A DNA stretch of 64,000 nucleotides, taken from positions 1-64,000 of the IMG/VR virus record IMGVR_UViG_3300046167_000744, one strand, 5' to 3'. Each line of letters begins with the position of its first letter. The stretch's first letter is position 1. Positions 33,752-41,509 of the stretch are shown one piece after another. The DNA is from a virus. Under the pieces are notes generated by a model. That model was given only the letters and a program-made list of their open reading frames with translations, ran no database searches and was not told where the DNA came from. The translations under genes were made by a program, and so were the position numbers.

Positions 33752-35215
33752 ATGATGATTCCAGGACACAATGAAACGGTTAACGTAGAAGACCTCGTTA
33801 AATTAAACGATGCTTTACGCAAATCTAACGTCGGCTACCAAACTCCAGCTGGCACTGCTGGTGGCGAAAATGGCGCTCTTAGCCCACTCGTCCCACAGAG
33901 CATCGAAGGTAGCCTCTCATCTGCTACTCACACTATGCAAGAGCTTAGCCTCTGGCCTATGATGCCTAAAACCAGCGTCAGCTCAACTCTTCACGAGTAT
34001 GTAGTTGTTAACGATCACGGCTTTGATATCGACCCCTTCATCGGTGAAGGTGGCGGAGCAGAGCAAGACTTCGTAACTAACAACAGCCAGTATGAGCGTA
34101 AGTCTGTCAAGATCAAGTATATGGCAGAGCGTCGTCAAGTTAGCGACGTAGCTAGCCTCGTAGGTATGATCGGTGATAACCGTAACGCTATCGCTGAAGA
34201 GACTATGCGTGGAACTATGGGCTTGATGCGTAAGGTAGAGCGTCAACTCTGGTATGGTAACGAGAGTCTTCAAGAGAAGGGTTTCGATGGTATCCTCAAG
34301 CAAGTTCGTGACGGCGCTCCTCAGAACGTCTTAGATCTTAAGGGATCTGCACCTACTCCATTACTTCTCCAAGAGGCTCTTGGCGAGGTTTACTCAGCTC
34401 CTAACTTCGGTCGTCCTGACTGTATCTACGTCGAGCCTCGTATGCATGCTGAGCTTATTAAGCAAAGCGTCGAGTCTGGTCGTCACGATCAGTTCCAGGT
34501 AGCTCAGAGTGGTAGCCTTACTTTCGGTCAGTCACAACTTAACATCATGGCTCCATACGGCGCTGTTCCAGTTAAGGCTGCTCCATTCTTGCACTTCGCA
34601 AGCCGTCTCCCTGCAAGTGGATTTGGTTCTTTAGCTCCTGCAGCTCCGACCATCACTTCAGCGGTTCCTGGTGCAGAGACTGTTGCTGGTAGCTCACAGT
34701 TCGTCGCTGGCGATCCTACCTACAAATATGCAGTAGTTGCTGTAGGCGACCAAGGTTTCTCAGCTCCTAAGAAGTCAGTCCAAATCAATGTTAACGCTGA
34801 TGAGGAAGTTGTTCTTACTATCGCTGCGACTAACCTCGTTCGTGGTGCTTCACAGGCTCCTCGTTACTACCGCATCTATCGCTCAGGCGCTAACCAAGAC
34901 GGAATCGATTCAAGCTATCGCTTGATCGCTGAAATCCCTTGCGCTGGTGGAGCTGCTGCTACTGTCTTTACCGATCTTGACGACGGTAACAACGGTCAGA
35001 AGTATGGCTGCTCACCGATTCTCTTCGCTCAGCACGACCCACAGGTTATGGAGTTTGTTCGTCTCTTAGACTTCATCCGCCGACCTTTGGCTGAGACCGC
35101 TAGCGTTAAGCCTTTCCTACTTATGCTCTTCGGATCACCAGTAGTTAAGGTTCCTGGCAAGATGTTCTTGATGGACAACGCTGGACTTAGCACTACTGAT
35201 CTAATCCGAGCGTAA
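33752..35215 (+). CDS. Major capsid protein with inserted or appended Ig/Fn3-like domain
   Basis: 487 aa. The core is a phage capsid: N-arm (VEDLVKLNDALRKSNVGYQT), EYVVVNDHG, a YMAERRQVSDVASL helix, VERQLWYGNE and the domain containing IYVEPRMHAELIKQ. Residues about 296-415 form a beta-rich insertion (YKYAVVAVGDQGFSAP...PRYYRIYRSGANQDG), which resembles an Fn3/Ig-like decoration domain. The sequence then returns to capsid-like MEFVRLLDFIRRPLAETASV. Codon and repeat features look like high expression. It forms the icosahedral head lattice. Confidence 0.88.
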   Translation: MMIPGHNETVNVEDLVKLNDALRKSNVGYQTPAGTAGGENGALSPLVPQSIEGSLSSATHTMQELSLWPMMPKTSVSSTLHEYVVVNDHGFDIDPFIGEGGGAEQDFVTNNSQYERKSVKIKYMAERRQVSDVASLVGMIGDNRNAIAEETMRGTMGLMRKVERQLWYGNESLQEKGFDGILKQVRDGAPQNVLDLKGSAPTPLLLQEALGEVYSAPNFGRPDCIYVEPRMHAELIKQSVESGRHDQFQVAQSGSLTFGQSQLNIMAPYGAVPVKAAPFLHFASRLPASGFGSLAPAAPTITSAVPGAETVAGSSQFVAGDPTYKYAVVAVGDQGFSAPKKSVQINVNADEEVVLTIAATNLVRGASQAPRYYRIYRSGANQDGIDSSYRLIAEIPCAGGAAATVFTDLDDGNNGQKYGCSPILFAQHDPQVMEFVRLLDFIRRPLAETASVKPFLLMLFGSPVVKVPGKMFLMDNAGLSTTDLIRA

Positions 35216-35238
35216 TAACCGATTGAGGGGATAACACC

Positions 35239-35562
35239 ATGTGGAAATATACTAGACGATTAAGCCTCACTAATAGACCCATGAGTCTCAAGCTAGGCAA
35301 GTTTACAATCCAGCTCAACGGAGTTGGTGTTATCACCTCTAAGGTTAGTGATGAGCTGCTTCTACAGTTGAAAGCTAATCCATTGTTTATCTACGTCCCT
35401 AAATCTGAGCCTAAGCCTGAAGCAAAACCTGTAGAGGTGGCGAAGAAAGCCGAGGCTGTTAAACAGGTTGCGGAGTGTGATATACTAGAGGAGCCAAAAC
35501 CCAGTCGGAAGCGAGCCTCTTCAAGATCACGTCGCAAGTCGTCTACCGACAAGCAGGACTGA
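35239..35562 (+). CDS. Hypothetical small head-region protein (107 aa)
   Basis: The first 55 residues are compact (LKLGKFTIQLNGVGVITSKV), followed by a Lys/Pro/Glu linker and a basic Arg/Ser tail (KRASSRSRRKS). It lies between capsid and neck genes. It could be a head-tail joining or DNA-contact protein. No family is recognised. Confidence 0.55.
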   Translation: MWKYTRRLSLTNRPMSLKLGKFTIQLNGVGVITSKVSDELLLQLKANPLFIYVPKSEPKPEAKPVEVAKKAEAVKQVAECDILEEPKPSRKRASSRSRRKSSTDKQD

Positions 35563-35629
35563 GAAAAAGGGGGAGGTCAATCGAGCCACTGTAACCCTCA
35601 TCTTTTATATTTATGAAAGGTCTATACGC

Positions 35630-36595
35630 ATGGCTATCAGAGACTTAATCACCCCTCAGTTCATTAAAGATACTTATGTTTTAGGTGTCAACCTCACTCT
35701 AGATGATGGTAGCCCGTATCCTGACGTGTTATTTGAAAACGCTATTGATGCAGCTATCAACACCTTAGAGCTAGAGTTAGGTATCACCTTCGACCCATTT
35801 ACCGTAAAAGGCGAGAGGCACGACGCTCGTATCGAGCATAAGAATGCTTTCTACCCTTTTAGGTTAGATCATAGACCCGTGCGGTCCGTTGACGCTCTCA
35901 AGATTACTATAGGCAATGCACCTGAAGTGGTGATGCCTACAGGCTGGGCGGTCAACACTATGGGACAGCACGGGCAAATCAATCTTATCCCAGCAGGAGA
36001 GACACTAGGATCATTCTTCTTCCGTAGTGGCATCCCTCTCCTATTCGGTGATGTATTCTCACCATACAGTTACGTCCCAGGCTATTTCTCTATTGATTAT
36101 ACATCAGGCTTCACCTTCATTGAAGGGACTGCGGTTATACCACAGGGCGATGTATCGGTAGAGGTGCCTATCACTGCGCCGCTTGAAGGTGTGAAGCCTA
36201 CAATCAGTCTCACTGTAACGGACGCTCAAGGTGGATCTACGCCTAGAGTTAGACGATCAGGAACAGATAGCTTCACTATATCAGTCGGGACCGCACCCAA
36301 TACGGGTGATATGCTTATCAGCTACTCACTACATACCGTAGACCCTGCATTGATCAGGGCTATAGGCTTAATGGCCGCTATCGCACCACTTGATATCGCA
36401 GGTGATCTTATCGCTGGCGCAGGTGTAGGTCAGTTTAGCGTAGGTGTAGACGGACTAACTCAATCTATCGCAACGACAGCCTCGGCCACATCCGCTGGTT
36501 ATGGCGCTCGTATTATCAGTTACCAGAAACAGCTAAAAGACGTGATGGGTAGCCTCAGAGCTAAATATCGCATGATGAATATGTTTAGCGTATAA
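35630..36595 (+). CDS. Head-tail adaptor (gp6-like connector)
   Basis: 321 aa. The N-terminal region (DLITPQFIKDTYVLG...FENAIDAAINTLELELGITFD) has the helical layout of gp6-like head-tail connectors that bind under the portal. The middle (YSYVPGYFSIDYTSGF) and a beta-rich C-terminal extension look like added domains. A gene-poor stretch of 67 bases precedes it. The position after the capsid gene fits. Confidence 0.65.
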   Translation: MAIRDLITPQFIKDTYVLGVNLTLDDGSPYPDVLFENAIDAAINTLELELGITFDPFTVKGERHDARIEHKNAFYPFRLDHRPVRSVDALKITIGNAPEVVMPTGWAVNTMGQHGQINLIPAGETLGSFFFRSGIPLLFGDVFSPYSYVPGYFSIDYTSGFTFIEGTAVIPQGDVSVEVPITAPLEGVKPTISLTVTDAQGGSTPRVRRSGTDSFTISVGTAPNTGDMLISYSLHTVDPALIRAIGLMAAIAPLDIAGDLIAGAGVGQFSVGVDGLTQSIATTASATSAGYGARIISYQKQLKDVMGSLRAKYRMMNMFSV

Positions 36596-36605
36596 GGAGG
36601 CTATT

Positions 36606-37427
36606 ATGGACTTTCCATCAGTAGAACAGAATCTATCGCTAACTAGAGCTGACTTCGATCCAGCTACATTCCGAAGGCTGATCGCTCAAAAGGGATTGGT
36701 CCTAGAGTGGAAGCAATCAGGGGAGTGTCCCTGTCAGCCTAAATCAGTTGATAGAGGTTTTGATCTCACAGATATTGATGATGTGGATAGTGGAACGGGT
36801 AACTCTATGGGATGCCCAGTGTGCAACGGCACAGGACTCATATATCACTCACCACAGGAGATTCAAGCTATCGTGACCAATGCAGAGGGGGAATACCTAA
36901 ACTCTCGTTACGGTGGATATAGAGAAGGCCTAGTGAGCATCACACTCAATCCTGAACACTTGCCTGTCTTTGGCGACCGCTTTACGCTTAAAGATAGCGT
37001 GATGCTCTACCGTGAGACGATCACCATAGAAGAGAATAAGAATCTGTATAAGCTGCGCTTCCCTATCGCTAGTCGTGACGTAACCTTAAAGACGGGTGAA
37101 GAGACTCACGATATCATCTACCTCCATGTTACAGATCCTGATACGGGACTAGCTATTGAGGGAGGGGATCATACAGAAGACTGGCGAGGCGTAAACCAAG
37201 GATACGTAGTTACCGCTGACGGTAAGTTCCAGCGTAACAACAGTATTCGCTTCTCGACTGGTATGCGAGTGAGCCTGACCTACTTTATCCATCCAGCCTA
37301 CACGGTGGTGAGCTACCCTAACAGTATCCGAGATACTCGCATCCGTAAAAAGTCAAATGTAGATAGGCACCTACCTATGCCTGTCCGTGTCCAGGCTAAA
37401 CTAGAGTTCCTGGAATTGGAGGGATAA
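36606..37427 (+). CDS. Probable head-closure/neck protein with Cys cluster
   Basis: 273 aa. A Cys-rich segment (ECPCQPKSVDRG...MGCPVCNGTGLIY, residues about 39-82) resembles a zinc knuckle and is followed by a beta-rich region (VSITLNPEHLPVFGDRFTL). Its place between adaptor and terminator suggests head closure. The stop overlaps the next ATG by one base. The function is inferred from gene order. Confidence 0.5.
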   Translation: MDFPSVEQNLSLTRADFDPATFRRLIAQKGLVLEWKQSGECPCQPKSVDRGFDLTDIDDVDSGTGNSMGCPVCNGTGLIYHSPQEIQAIVTNAEGEYLNSRYGGYREGLVSITLNPEHLPVFGDRFTLKDSVMLYRETITIEENKNLYKLRFPIASRDVTLKTGEETHDIIYLHVTDPDTGLAIEGGDHTEDWRGVNQGYVVTADGKFQRNNSIRFSTGMRVSLTYFIHPAYTVVSYPNSIRDTRIRKKSNVDRHLPMPVRVQAKLEFLELEG

Positions 37428-38098
37428 TGTTTGATCTACACTTTATACACGCTATCAAGAATGGTGTGCGATACTTCTCTAAAGACCGCTTCATGTTTGA
37501 TCCGTTGTTTCCCAACGTGAGTGATAATATGAAGGCTCGTATGTTTCAGTATCTGCAGGACACGTCTATCAAGTTTGACGCTGCGTATAATGGAGCTGCT
37601 GCCGAGGGCCTACCACTGGTGACAGTGGAGCTAGCGGAGGCCTACTACGACTCTCAAGGTCTAGGCAACCATGCTTACTCTGCCAGGGATGATGAAGGTA
37701 GAGAGTTTAAACGCTATAGTCTATTCACCTCTCAGGAGGTGCGAGTAAATATCTATGCTAAGGATATGGAAGGCGTTAGACTCATCCATAAACTGATCCA
37801 AGCGACTATGTTATTGTTTCATAAGTCCTTCATCTCAGCAGGTTATCAGAACGTGCTGTATACAGGGACTACTCCGTTAGTTCCAGAGTTAGCCCTGGAG
37901 GGCGAAGGCTTAAATGTATATGGTAGACAGGTTCGATATGCAGCTCTACACCTTATGGAAATACCTGGATACATCGAAGATCTAAACAGTATCGGTGTAT
38001 ACGATCCATTAATGGATATACAGGTCGCTCTCGACGACACCACTCCTGAGAGTGGAGTTCCTGGAGCTATTACGGTATCATCTAACTCAGACTCTTAA
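37427..38098 (+). CDS. Probable tail terminator/neck protein
   Basis: 223 aa. It begins with MFDLHFIHAIKNGVRYF and has mixed alpha/beta sections (SLFTSQEVRVNIYAKDMEGV, LIHKLIQATMLLFHKSFI) like tail-terminator folds. It immediately precedes the sheath gene, the normal position for a terminator in myoviruses. No direct family match is claimed. Confidence 0.5.
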   Translation: MFDLHFIHAIKNGVRYFSKDRFMFDPLFPNVSDNMKARMFQYLQDTSIKFDAAYNGAAAEGLPLVTVELAEAYYDSQGLGNHAYSARDDEGREFKRYSLFTSQEVRVNIYAKDMEGVRLIHKLIQATMLLFHKSFISAGYQNVLYTGTTPLVPELALEGEGLNVYGRQVRYAALHLMEIPGYIEDLNSIGVYDPLMDIQVALDDTTPESGVPGAITVSSNSDS

Positions 38099-38122
38099 CT
38101 CTCATCAACAGGAGATTTACCT

Positions 38123-40168
38123 ATGCCTTCAAGCATTTTCTTCCAAGGACAGCGTGTCTACCGACCAGGCACCTATGTGCGTGTCAACGATACACTCTCC
38201 GCTATTTCCGACCTAACTGGAGGCAACATCGCCCTGGTTGGAGACTTCGCAATCTTCCCTCAAGGCGAGATACAAACATTCTCTACCTTCGACAGCTTTG
38301 TCGAAACCGTCAACCCTGACGGCGTATCTGGACTCTACTATGATGTAGACTATACAGCCTTGGCTGATATAGCGTTTGACGCTTTGGTAGACGCTAACCA
38401 GCAGATCGACAGCCTCTCGATCATCAATACACGAGCTTCAGAGCAGGCCTCTTTCACTAGCAACGGACTCAAGGTTAAGTCGAAGCTCTACGGACCCGTG
38501 GGTAACCGCCTAACCATCACACTAGCTGCATCCTCGGATCGCACAGGTAACGCTGAAGACGACGACTTCTATGATATCTTCGTATTTAACGGCGGTCTTG
38601 ACGCTGTAGAAGAGATGCTCGATATCGGTGACGGTGAGGCTGCTAAGCTCAGCTATGCCTATACCAATGATCCTGCTGGTGATGCCGATGGTGAGTTTGA
38701 CTACGGTAGTGTATCAGCTAGAACCACGGCGACTCATATTGAGGTCGAGGCTCGTAAGACTATTGGTAATGATGAGATCATAGATGCAGCTAACCAGAAC
38801 GCTCAAGGCAACTATGAGCTGGTCTTCAATAAGCAAGTTGAAGGCGTGGTATCTATCACCACATTAGGCCAGCAGGTTGAAGCTACCAACTTTATGGACG
38901 TGATCGGCTTTAACCAAGAAGGAACACTCACCACTGAGCGTGTTACCATGCATGATGCTCAAGGTGGTGAAGTCGGTGATACTTTCACAACTACCAACAG
39001 CTTCGTAAGCATCGAGCGCATCATTATCTCTGCTTTAACTGACGGTGACGTTATTCTGCGCTGGTATCCTAAATCTACTAAACTTGAAGACGTTGGGGAT
39101 CTTGAAGGCTGGCTGGCTGACCTTAGTCGCCGTAACAGTGACTTCACTTATGTATCACCCAGCACCGTGATCACTGGTGATGAGCTAGACTTTGATTCAG
39201 CGCTCAGCTCTATCAACAATGGAGCTAGCTATATCTTCACTACGAATCTGCACCGCATCTCTGAGCGAGCCTTCAACGCATCCAAGTGGGTAGTTGCTGA
39301 GAAGCTCAGTAACACAGCGCCTGCCGTATTTGCATCAGAGCCTCTACTCGGAGGATCTAACGATCCGTCTACACCTATCTCGAAGGTCGAGGAGGCTCTT
39401 GAGGCTATCCTTTATAAGAATATCAACATCGTAGTCCCTGCTACTGATGATATCGAGATTCATAAGCTAGTTAAGCAGCACTGCAAAGATGCTTCTGAAA
39501 AGGCTGGCTTGGAGCGTAACGCATGGTTAGGCACCGAAGCAGACCGATCACTTGACTATGTGCATAACATCTACGTTAAAGAGCTTAACGACCGTAACTG
39601 CGCTGTCGTCTGTCAGGGTGTGAAGCTCGCTAAGAATGGTCGTGAGTTCAGAACACCTTGGTATACCGCACTAGCTCTAGCATCAGTTCAAGCTAGCACT
39701 GCTATCGCTGAGCCTATGACACGCAAGGTTATCCAGGGCATCTCACCGATCCAAACCACTTTCGATCCAGACGCTCAAGCTAACAAGGCTATCCGTCTAA
39801 GCATCGTTATTCTGAACAATGCTAACGGACCCATCCGAGTTGAGCGTAGCGTGACCACCTTCCGACGCAACCTCAGTCACCCTGTGTTCTGCGAGGTGTC
39901 GGCTAATGAGTCGATTAACACATGTCTTCGCACTTTACGCTCAGCGCTAGATGTATTCATCGGTGGTAAAGCGACAGGTAGCCAGGCAGGTATTATCGCA
40001 CGAGCGGCTACAAACCACCTCGACAATCTCAGGGATCGAGGTATTATAGCCAACTACAAAGATGTTTCGGTTGTGCTTAACGGTGATGTTCTTAACGTCA
40101 CTTTTGATGTAGCGGCTATTGAACCTCTTAACTTCATCACAGTCCAAGCTAATCTTGGGCAGTTTTAA
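38123..40168 (+). CDS. Contractile tail sheath protein
   Basis: 681 aa. The N-terminus (FFQGQRVYRPGTYVRVND) is the typical sheath start. The C-terminal core has the conserved VQASTAIAEPMTRKVIQGI, VERSVTTFRR and the closing beta strands YKDVSVVLNGDVLNVTFDV that interlock neighbouring subunits. The middle holds extra domains (ATHIEVEARKTIGNDEI and others), making it longer than P2-type sheaths. It is followed at once by the tube gene. It is the main evidence for a contractile tail. Confidence 0.92.
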   Translation: MPSSIFFQGQRVYRPGTYVRVNDTLSAISDLTGGNIALVGDFAIFPQGEIQTFSTFDSFVETVNPDGVSGLYYDVDYTALADIAFDALVDANQQIDSLSIINTRASEQASFTSNGLKVKSKLYGPVGNRLTITLAASSDRTGNAEDDDFYDIFVFNGGLDAVEEMLDIGDGEAAKLSYAYTNDPAGDADGEFDYGSVSARTTATHIEVEARKTIGNDEIIDAANQNAQGNYELVFNKQVEGVVSITTLGQQVEATNFMDVIGFNQEGTLTTERVTMHDAQGGEVGDTFTTTNSFVSIERIIISALTDGDVILRWYPKSTKLEDVGDLEGWLADLSRRNSDFTYVSPSTVITGDELDFDSALSSINNGASYIFTTNLHRISERAFNASKWVVAEKLSNTAPAVFASEPLLGGSNDPSTPISKVEEALEAILYKNINIVVPATDDIEIHKLVKQHCKDASEKAGLERNAWLGTEADRSLDYVHNIYVKELNDRNCAVVCQGVKLAKNGREFRTPWYTALALASVQASTAIAEPMTRKVIQGISPIQTTFDPDAQANKAIRLSIVILNNANGPIRVERSVTTFRRNLSHPVFCEVSANESINTCLRTLRSALDVFIGGKATGSQAGIIARAATNHLDNLRDRGIIANYKDVSVVLNGDVLNVTFDVAAIEPLNFITVQANLGQF

Positions 40169-40183
40169 TAAGGAGCTATAATC

Positions 40184-40696
40184 ATGGCAAACGGAACTCA
40201 ACAACAACTACGCTCTATCAACGGGTCTAACGCTATCGTGGAGATCGAGATTGAGGGTGAGACTCCTCGTGTTATCGGATACGCCACAGGCGTGACTGTT
40301 ACTGAGGCTATCGCTCTCAACCGTATTGACGTGTTAGGCACTATCGACTCTCAAGATATTGAGCCTATCGGTCGCATCGTGTCAGGGTCTATCGGTATGA
40401 TGCGAATGACAGCTAACGGAACTGATGGAGGCGGTGCATCTAACCAATCACTAGTCCCTACGCATGCTCCTAACGCTGATGCAATCGCACGAACCAAAGA
40501 CCTTATGGACTACATGACAAAAGGCTTCAACCTGGTTATCAAGGACTCCTCGGACTTCGCTGATGATAATGAGGTTAAGACCCGTTATACGATTATAGGC
40601 TGTCGTCCATCATCTCATAGCTTCGCACTTAGCCGTGGTATGCTCATGGGTGTTAACGTGACCTTTGAAGCGTTGAAGCTCGTAGAAGAAAACTAA
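40184..40696 (+). CDS. Tail tube protein
   Basis: 170 aa directly after the sheath with AAGGAG. The beta-rich start (NAIVEIEIEGETPRVIGYAT) and VNVTFEALKLVEEN ending, its size and its position all fit a myovirus tube protein. It polymerises as stacked hexamers inside the sheath. Confidence 0.82.
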   Translation: MANGTQQQLRSINGSNAIVEIEIEGETPRVIGYATGVTVTEAIALNRIDVLGTIDSQDIEPIGRIVSGSIGMMRMTANGTDGGGASNQSLVPTHAPNADAIARTKDLMDYMTKGFNLVIKDSSDFADDNEVKTRYTIIGCRPSSHSFALSRGMLMGVNVTFEALKLVEEN

Positions 40697-40703
40697 GATA
40701 CCC

Positions 40704-40732
40704 TTGCTAAACTCCCTGTGATGCTATAGTAT
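40704..40732 (+). promoter_or_regulatory. Sigma70-like promoter before the tail chaperone genes
   Basis: TTGCTA (40704-40709), 17-bp spacer, TAGTAT (40727-40732). It lies in the 77-base gap between tube and next gene. Confidence 0.5.
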
Positions 40733-40773
40733 AGAAGCAGTCCTTTTAACTATATCATTACGGGAGAAGCCCT

Positions 40774-41283
40774 ATGGCTCGTAAGAAAACCAATCTAGAC
40801 CTTAAATCATTGGCTGAAGAGGCAACGCAGGAAGTTATTGCTGCTAACGCCGAAGAGATCTCACCTGTTGATGAAGAGAGAGTCAAGCTCACACCTCGTG
40901 AGATCTCATTTAACATAGACTATGATGGGCCTGATGGTGAAGACCACTCAGCTGTTCTTACGTCTAAGGTTATGGATGCTGATGGTAGGCTGGCTAAGGC
41001 CCGTGTAGTCGCACAGCTGACTCGTGGTCTAAATCCCGATAACCTCGGTAATGAGGATCGCTTTAGAGTAGATGCGTTAGGTCGTCTATCTGTCCAGCTT
41101 ATTGAGCCTCCAAAATGGGTCTACGACTTTACAGGTCAGGATCTAGAACTGCTTATACACCTCAATGGTATACTAGTGGAGCATGAAAACCGTTACTTTC
41201 GCTCAAACGCTCGACAGGGTGAGGGAGGCGAGATCAAGGCCAGAGTTCGGTCTACTGTCTCCGCTTTTGAAGAATCAAAGTAA
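40774..41283 (+). CDS. Probable tail assembly chaperone (first frame)
   Basis: 169 aa. It has an N-terminal disordered, acidic part and then a folded region (HSAVLTSKVMDADGRLAKAR...YDFTGQDLELLIHLNGIL). Its position between tube and tape measure is where the G/GT-type chaperone pair sits. Its last 101 bases overlap the next gene in the +1 frame. Confidence 0.55.
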   Translation: MARKKTNLDLKSLAEEATQEVIAANAEEISPVDEERVKLTPREISFNIDYDGPDGEDHSAVLTSKVMDADGRLAKARVVAQLTRGLNPDNLGNEDRFRVDALGRLSVQLIEPPKWVYDFTGQDLELLIHLNGILVEHENRYFRSNARQGEGGEIKARVRSTVSAFEESK

Positions 41284-41509
41284 TACCGTTACTATAGATA
41301 ATCTCTTCGATCCCAGTAATGTAGAGCTGGCTTTATACCTTTTACCAGAGGAGGCTTGGAAGTCTGTAGATAAACCTACTATACTCCAAAGAGATGATGG
41401 AACTTATGTAACTGGCGACCCTTTCTTTGACGAGTTGGAGGAAGCCCTATCTCAAGGAGAGAATCTAGATGGCATCCTCAAACGACTCAAACTCTCCACC
41501 GAACAGTAA
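41183..41509 (+). CDS. Probable tail assembly chaperone extension (second frame)
   Basis: 108 aa in the +1 frame relative to the gene before. It may start independently at ATG 41183 (GGAG four bases upstream) or be reached by a frame change. Removing one T from TTTT at 41265-41268 would fuse the two into about 245 aa. A -2/+1 programmed shift is the alternative. The C-terminus overlaps the tape-measure start by 41 bases. The sequence is acidic (FFDELEEALSQGENLDGIL). Confidence 0.5.
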   Translation: MKTVTFAQTLDRVREARSRPEFGLLSPLLKNQSNTVTIDNLFDPSNVELALYLLPEEAWKSVDKPTILQRDDGTYVTGDPFFDELEEALSQGENLDGILKRLKLSTEQ

